Shown: piece by piece, positions 7,102 to 9,918 of the stretch
Numbering within the stretch: position 1 is the stretch's first letter
How the letters are laid out: each line of letters begins with the position of its first letter
Made by a program: the position numbers and the translations under genes
The notes under the pieces: model-generated
Told to the model about the DNA's origin: nothing
Seen by the model: only the letters and a program-made list of their open reading frames with translations
The model's database searches: none
NCBI GenBank assembly: GCA_964499015.1
Contig: CAZCJA010000077.1
Location: 1 to 9,918 of the forward strand
Length of the DNA stretch: 9,918 bases
Reading direction: 5' to 3'
From: CAZCJA01 sp964499015
GTDB lineage: Bacteria; Elusimicrobiota; Elusimicrobia; F11

Positions 7102-8573
7102 GACCGGTCGACCCAGTGAATTTGAAAAATTTCCCATGGACCCGAATGATCAAATTCAACCTGGCCCAGTGCGGTCACCGGACGTTGGAGAGCATTTTGC
7201 AAGAGCGCGCCCGTTTCGCCGGGGCCCAACAGCATTTTTTTCCAGCTCGGTTCGATTACGACGATATCGGGCTGCCATGGAGAAAGCCATTTTTTGATTT
7301 CGCGTTTTCCGCCGGTGATCCAGCGCGACCCCACAAGAGCCGAAATATCCCGGAAATTCTCGTCCGGCCATGAAAACCACAGGACGTTCGGTCCGGCGAT
7401 ACGCGCCTGTGGTTGTGAAACACCGCGAATTTTATCGACAGCGTTCTGGTAGGACGGTATTTGCGCGCGATATTTAAACGTGAAGCCGGCGTAAAGTGAA
7501 AAAATAGCGAGGAAAAAAATCAGCAAGAACGATTTGCGGCCTTTGGCGAGACCGCCCATTGCGGGGATGAGGAAAGGCAGAAGGACGACGCCGTAAATCG
7601 CTTCTTCTTTGCGAATAAAGCCGCAGAGCCCAAGGAAAACGGCAAGGACCCCGGCCAAAAATGGCCATGACGAACGGCCGCGTTTAAAACCGGTGAATAA
7701 GAGAAACAAAATCGCTGCGCCATAGAGCCAAAAACAAATCCGCCACAGTAAGTGCGAATTGTTCGGAAGGTACCAGCTGGGGCTCCCGTTGACGAGAATA
7801 GGAGCCCAATGCGACACCCAGTCGAGCGGGTTCCATGGCCAGGATAAAACAGGCGGCCGGTACAAATCATAGACGATGAATTGTTGGCTGAACCAAAATT
7901 TCGTGAGATCGATCGAGGCGAGAACGGCGACGCCGCCAACAAGCGAAGATCCGATCAGCATGGCGGCGCGTGCCCCGCGAGCATTGCTTGGCGAACGCAG
8001 CCAGATAAAAGCGAGCAGGCCTAAAAAAATCGGGACCGAATTTTGATGAATACCGATTTGCGCGCCCGCGAGCGCGCCCAGCAGCGGATATTTCCAACGG
8101 AAATCATCCTCGATCACCAGCGTTAGATAAATGGTTACCGTCGCCGCTAAAACAAGCACCATCTCCGCGCGGACCAGTTGCGATGAAAGCTGAAAAAGCG
8201 GGTGGGTCCACCCCATAATCATGCAAGCCACCCCGAGTCCGCTGCTGTTCAGTCGCCGGCCGATGAGAAACCAGAAAAGAAGCGTGAAGAATCCGGCGGT
8301 TATCGAGGACAATCGAGCGTTTTCTACGGTTTTAGGTAGCCACGCGACGAACGGCCCCAGCCACGCTTCGTAAACAATCTGCAGGAGTCCCGCGGTGGCA
8401 TCGCGCCATGCGTATAATTCGCGATCAAAAATGTCGTCGTAAAGAGAGTAGCGGTTGGTGTTGCCCGATATAAGATTGTAAGCGTGGTTGCTTAAGATCG
8501 CCTCATCGGTGTTCACCGGAGGGAAACCGCGTCCAATAAACCAAGTGATGGCCATGAGAAAAAAGGCCAGCAC
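7098..8573 (-). CDS. GT-C (GT39-like) membrane glycosyltransferase B, start codon uncertain
   Basis: From the GTG at 8571-8573 the protein is 491 residues. The first helix leads into the outer loop motif PPVNTDEAILSNHAYNLISG (D23, E24), the acidic pair expected in GT39-like enzymes. Other marks are QLVRAEMVLV (about 132-141), close to the R-E/D loop motif of the family, a run of hydrophobic helices to about 360, and a soluble tail of about 125 residues with QPDIVVIEP near 434-442. The stop overlaps the start of gene C as ATGA. The start is doubtful. The GTG has no ribosome binding site and cuts into the first helix, while the frame is open back to the TAA of gene A and includes an ATT at 8607-8609 preceded by AAAAGG. 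Starting there would add SRHH before the helix, a better membrane anchor. Family assignment is firm only at the GT-C level. Donor and acceptor are unknown. Confidence 0.78.
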   Translation of the reverse strand: MLAFFLMAITWFIGRGFPPVNTDEAILSNHAYNLISGNTNRYSLYDDIFDRELYAWRDATAGLLQIVYEAWLGPFVAWLPKTVENARLSSITAGFFTLLFWFLIGRRLNSSGLGVACMIMGWTHPLFQLSSQLVRAEMVLVLAATVTIYLTLVIEDDFRWKYPLLGALAGAQIGIHQNSVPIFLGLLAFIWLRSPSNARGARAAMLIGSSLVGGVAVLASIDLTKFWFSQQFIVYDLYRPPVLSWPWNPLDWVSHWAPILVNGSPSWYLPNNSHLLWRICFWLYGAAILFLLFTGFKRGRSSWPFLAGVLAVFLGLCGFIRKEEAIYGVVLLPFLIPAMGGLAKGRKSFLLIFFLAIFSLYAGFTFKYRAQIPSYQNAVDKIRGVSQPQARIAGPNVLWFSWPDENFRDISALVGSRWITGGKREIKKWLSPWQPDIVVIEPSWKKMLLGPGETGALLQNALQRPVTALGQVEFDHSGPWEIFQIHWVDRS

Positions 8574-8612
8574 CGCGGCATAAAGAATATGGTGACGGCT
8601 GGGGAAAATGGG

Positions 8613-9917
8613 TTAGCCTTTTATTTTGGCGCCGCAGCGAACAATGCCGGCGGCCGCCATTAGGATCAGAAACGGCATGATGGTGAAATGATAGCGATTT
8701 TGTCCCATGGTCAATGCGTGGGCCGCGAAAAAAATAAGAAAAAAAGAGTTTAAAAAGGAAATGGGCACGCAGCGCCACACGTCAGGCGATGAAAGAAACA
8801 AGCCGATCAGAGCAAAGGCAATAAGAACGACATAGCAGGCCGTCGAGAGCGCGGCCAGCTGGAAAAATGTGCTGCGCTCGATGGCGTTGATTTCCGCGGA
8901 GTCGGCGGTCATTTCTTTCTCTTTGACGGACCACAGAAGAGTTTCCAGGTCGTGGGAGAAAGTGGCTTTGATTGCCGTGCCGATCGCCATTGCGGAAGCG
9001 GCCGGCCCGCCTGAAAAGAGCAGACCCCAATGGCGCATACTCATGCGGTAGCCAGCTTTTGATTTATCAAACTCGTTGGGGATCGACTCCCATTGCAGCA
9101 TGTTGCGCTTATCGTCCTCGGTAATCTGCTGAGACGGAATCATCGCGAAGGTCATCTTGGCGAGAATGATCCCTTCATTCGTGCAGATGGGAACGAAACG
9201 TTTGAACGCCGTCCAATTGCGCGCGGTCCATGGGGCGATCGCGATTAACATGAACAGAAATAAAATCACCGCAGGACGCGCCACTCGGCGCCAATCCTGA
9301 AAGCAGAACGAAAGGCCAATGGCCCCGATGATCAGCAAAAAAGTTGAACGCATCAGCGCTGCCCAGCCAAACACCAAACCGGCAGCGGCCGTCCATAGAA
9401 AAGCCCAATGGGCCGTGTCCGCGCGCTTCAGCAGTAAAACGCCAAGAACAAAAAGAAAGACGAAGATGGTTTCAGTCGCGTACAGATTCGACAAGAAAAT
9501 AGACGGCGGATAAATTGCCCAGAGAAAGGAAGCGGTCCGGGCGGCGGAATCAAGCGGAGAGCCGGCAAGCAGCAGAAAAATGAGCGCCGCCGTCAGACTG
9601 CCCAAGAGCGCGTTGAATAACTTGAACGGCAGTTCGCTTGGCCCAAACAAGCGGTAAAAAATCGACCCGATGAGCGGCACACCCGGAACGCGATAAGCGG
9701 TGCGGTAAGGTATGGGTTTGGGGCCAATATAAAGGTTGAGATCATCAAGCCCCATGGGTCCGGTGATGGAGTAGCCTTGGCCGCTTGCCAGCGCCGCGGC
9801 CAGCTCATGGTAAATCGCAAAATCCGAAACCAGACCGTTCTTAATGCCTCCAATCCAAAGAAGCCTTAGTACGAGCGCAAAAGTGAATACAAATAAGACA
9901 AATCGTCTTGGTCGCAT
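8613..9917 (-). CDS. GT-C (GT39-like) membrane glycosyltransferase A, paralog of gene D; 5' end may lie outside the window
   Basis: The 434 residues from the ATG at 9915-9917 begin with a basic stretch and a helix (about 5-22), then VSDFAIYHELAAA with D32 in the place of the catalytic acid. YATETIF (145-151), ALMRSTF (about 187-193), PWTARNW (229-235), FVPICTNEG (241-249) and MGQNRYHF (404-411) follow in the same order and spacing as in gene D. The body has about ten hydrophobic helices. Gene D has about 60 more residues (two helices) before the shared core. Because the window ends one base upstream of this ATG, I cannot tell whether this gene also has that extension. The stop TAA at 8613-8615 is followed in the same frame by gene B. 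The expected role is transfer of a polyprenyl-phosphate sugar on the periplasmic side, with unknown acceptor. Shared motifs suggest A and D use related donors or acceptors. Confidence 0.82.
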   Translation of the reverse strand: MRPRRFVLFVFTFALVLRLLWIGGIKNGLVSDFAIYHELAAALASGQGYSITGPMGLDDLNLYIGPKPIPYRTAYRVPGVPLIGSIFYRLFGPSELPFKLFNALLGSLTAALIFLLLAGSPLDSAARTASFLWAIYPPSIFLSNLYATETIFVFLFVLGVLLLKRADTAHWAFLWTAAAGLVFGWAALMRSTFLLIIGAIGLSFCFQDWRRVARPAVILFLFMLIAIAPWTARNWTAFKRFVPICTNEGIILAKMTFAMIPSQQITEDDKRNMLQWESIPNEFDKSKAGYRMSMRHWGLLFSGGPAASAMAIGTAIKATFSHDLETLLWSVKEKEMTADSAEINAIERSTFFQLAALSTACYVVLIAFALIGLFLSSPDVWRCVPISFLNSFFLIFFAAHALTMGQNRYHFTIMPFLILMAAAGIVRCGAKIKG

Positions 9918-9918
9918 C

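Noticed and set aside
7102..7137. Earlier ATG for gene C at 7135-7137
   Set aside because: It adds 12 polar residues before the membrane anchor and a long overlap with gene B. The ATG at 7099-7101 gives the same ATGA overlap seen between genes D and E.
8613..8615. TAA as a recoded or readthrough stop joining A and B into one protein
   Set aside because: Gene A ends at the same motif region (MGQNRYHF plus about 23 residues) as its complete paralog D, and B carries its own full glycosyltransferase layout, so two separate proteins are the simpler reading.

Overview
The window is almost solid minus-strand coding sequence from an uncultured-looking bacterium. A DsbD-type periplasmic thiol reductase with a signal peptide implies a periplasm, so a diderm (Gram-negative) host is most likely. 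The DNA is moderately GC-rich by eye. The single tRNA gene does not encode its CCA tail, so the host needs a CCA-adding enzyme. No marker gene here fixes the phylum, and I do not assign one.

Reading in the direction of transcription (high to low coordinates), the order is: GT-C glycosyltransferase A (8613-9917, possibly cut by the window edge), GT-C B (7098-8573, start uncertain), GT-C C (5458-7101), tRNA-Glu(CUC) (5367-5439), GT-C D (3886-5349), GT-C E (2402-3889), dsbD (585-2375), and GT-C F (1-588, cut by the left edge). Three junctions are 4-base overlaps (ATGA twice, TTGA once). The other gaps are 17 to 39 bases. No intrinsic terminator or strand switch is visible, so the block looks like one long transcription unit, perhaps with an internal promoter at the tRNA.

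Six of the seven proteins are large polytopic membrane proteins with the GT39/ArnT/PMT-like layout. Each has an N-terminal membrane anchor, an acidic D/DE/DD motif in the first extracytoplasmic loop, a hydrophobic multi-helix body and, in several, a soluble C-terminal tail. By family they should move sugars from polyprenyl-phosphate carriers onto lipids, glycans or proteins on the periplasmic side. A and D are clear paralogs of each other, while B, C, E and F are divergent. The acceptor, the donor-making enzyme and any exporter are not in the window, so the product cannot be named. DsbD may serve the same envelope process or may simply be a neighbour.

The points most worth a second look are the tRNA-Glu wedged between two glycosyltransferase genes, the A/B junction where both genes share a frame across one TAA with no good start codon, and the paralogous pair inside a six-member GT-C cassette. 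There is no stretch over 300 bases without a gene. I saw no insertion sequence, CRISPR array, phage gene or integrase.
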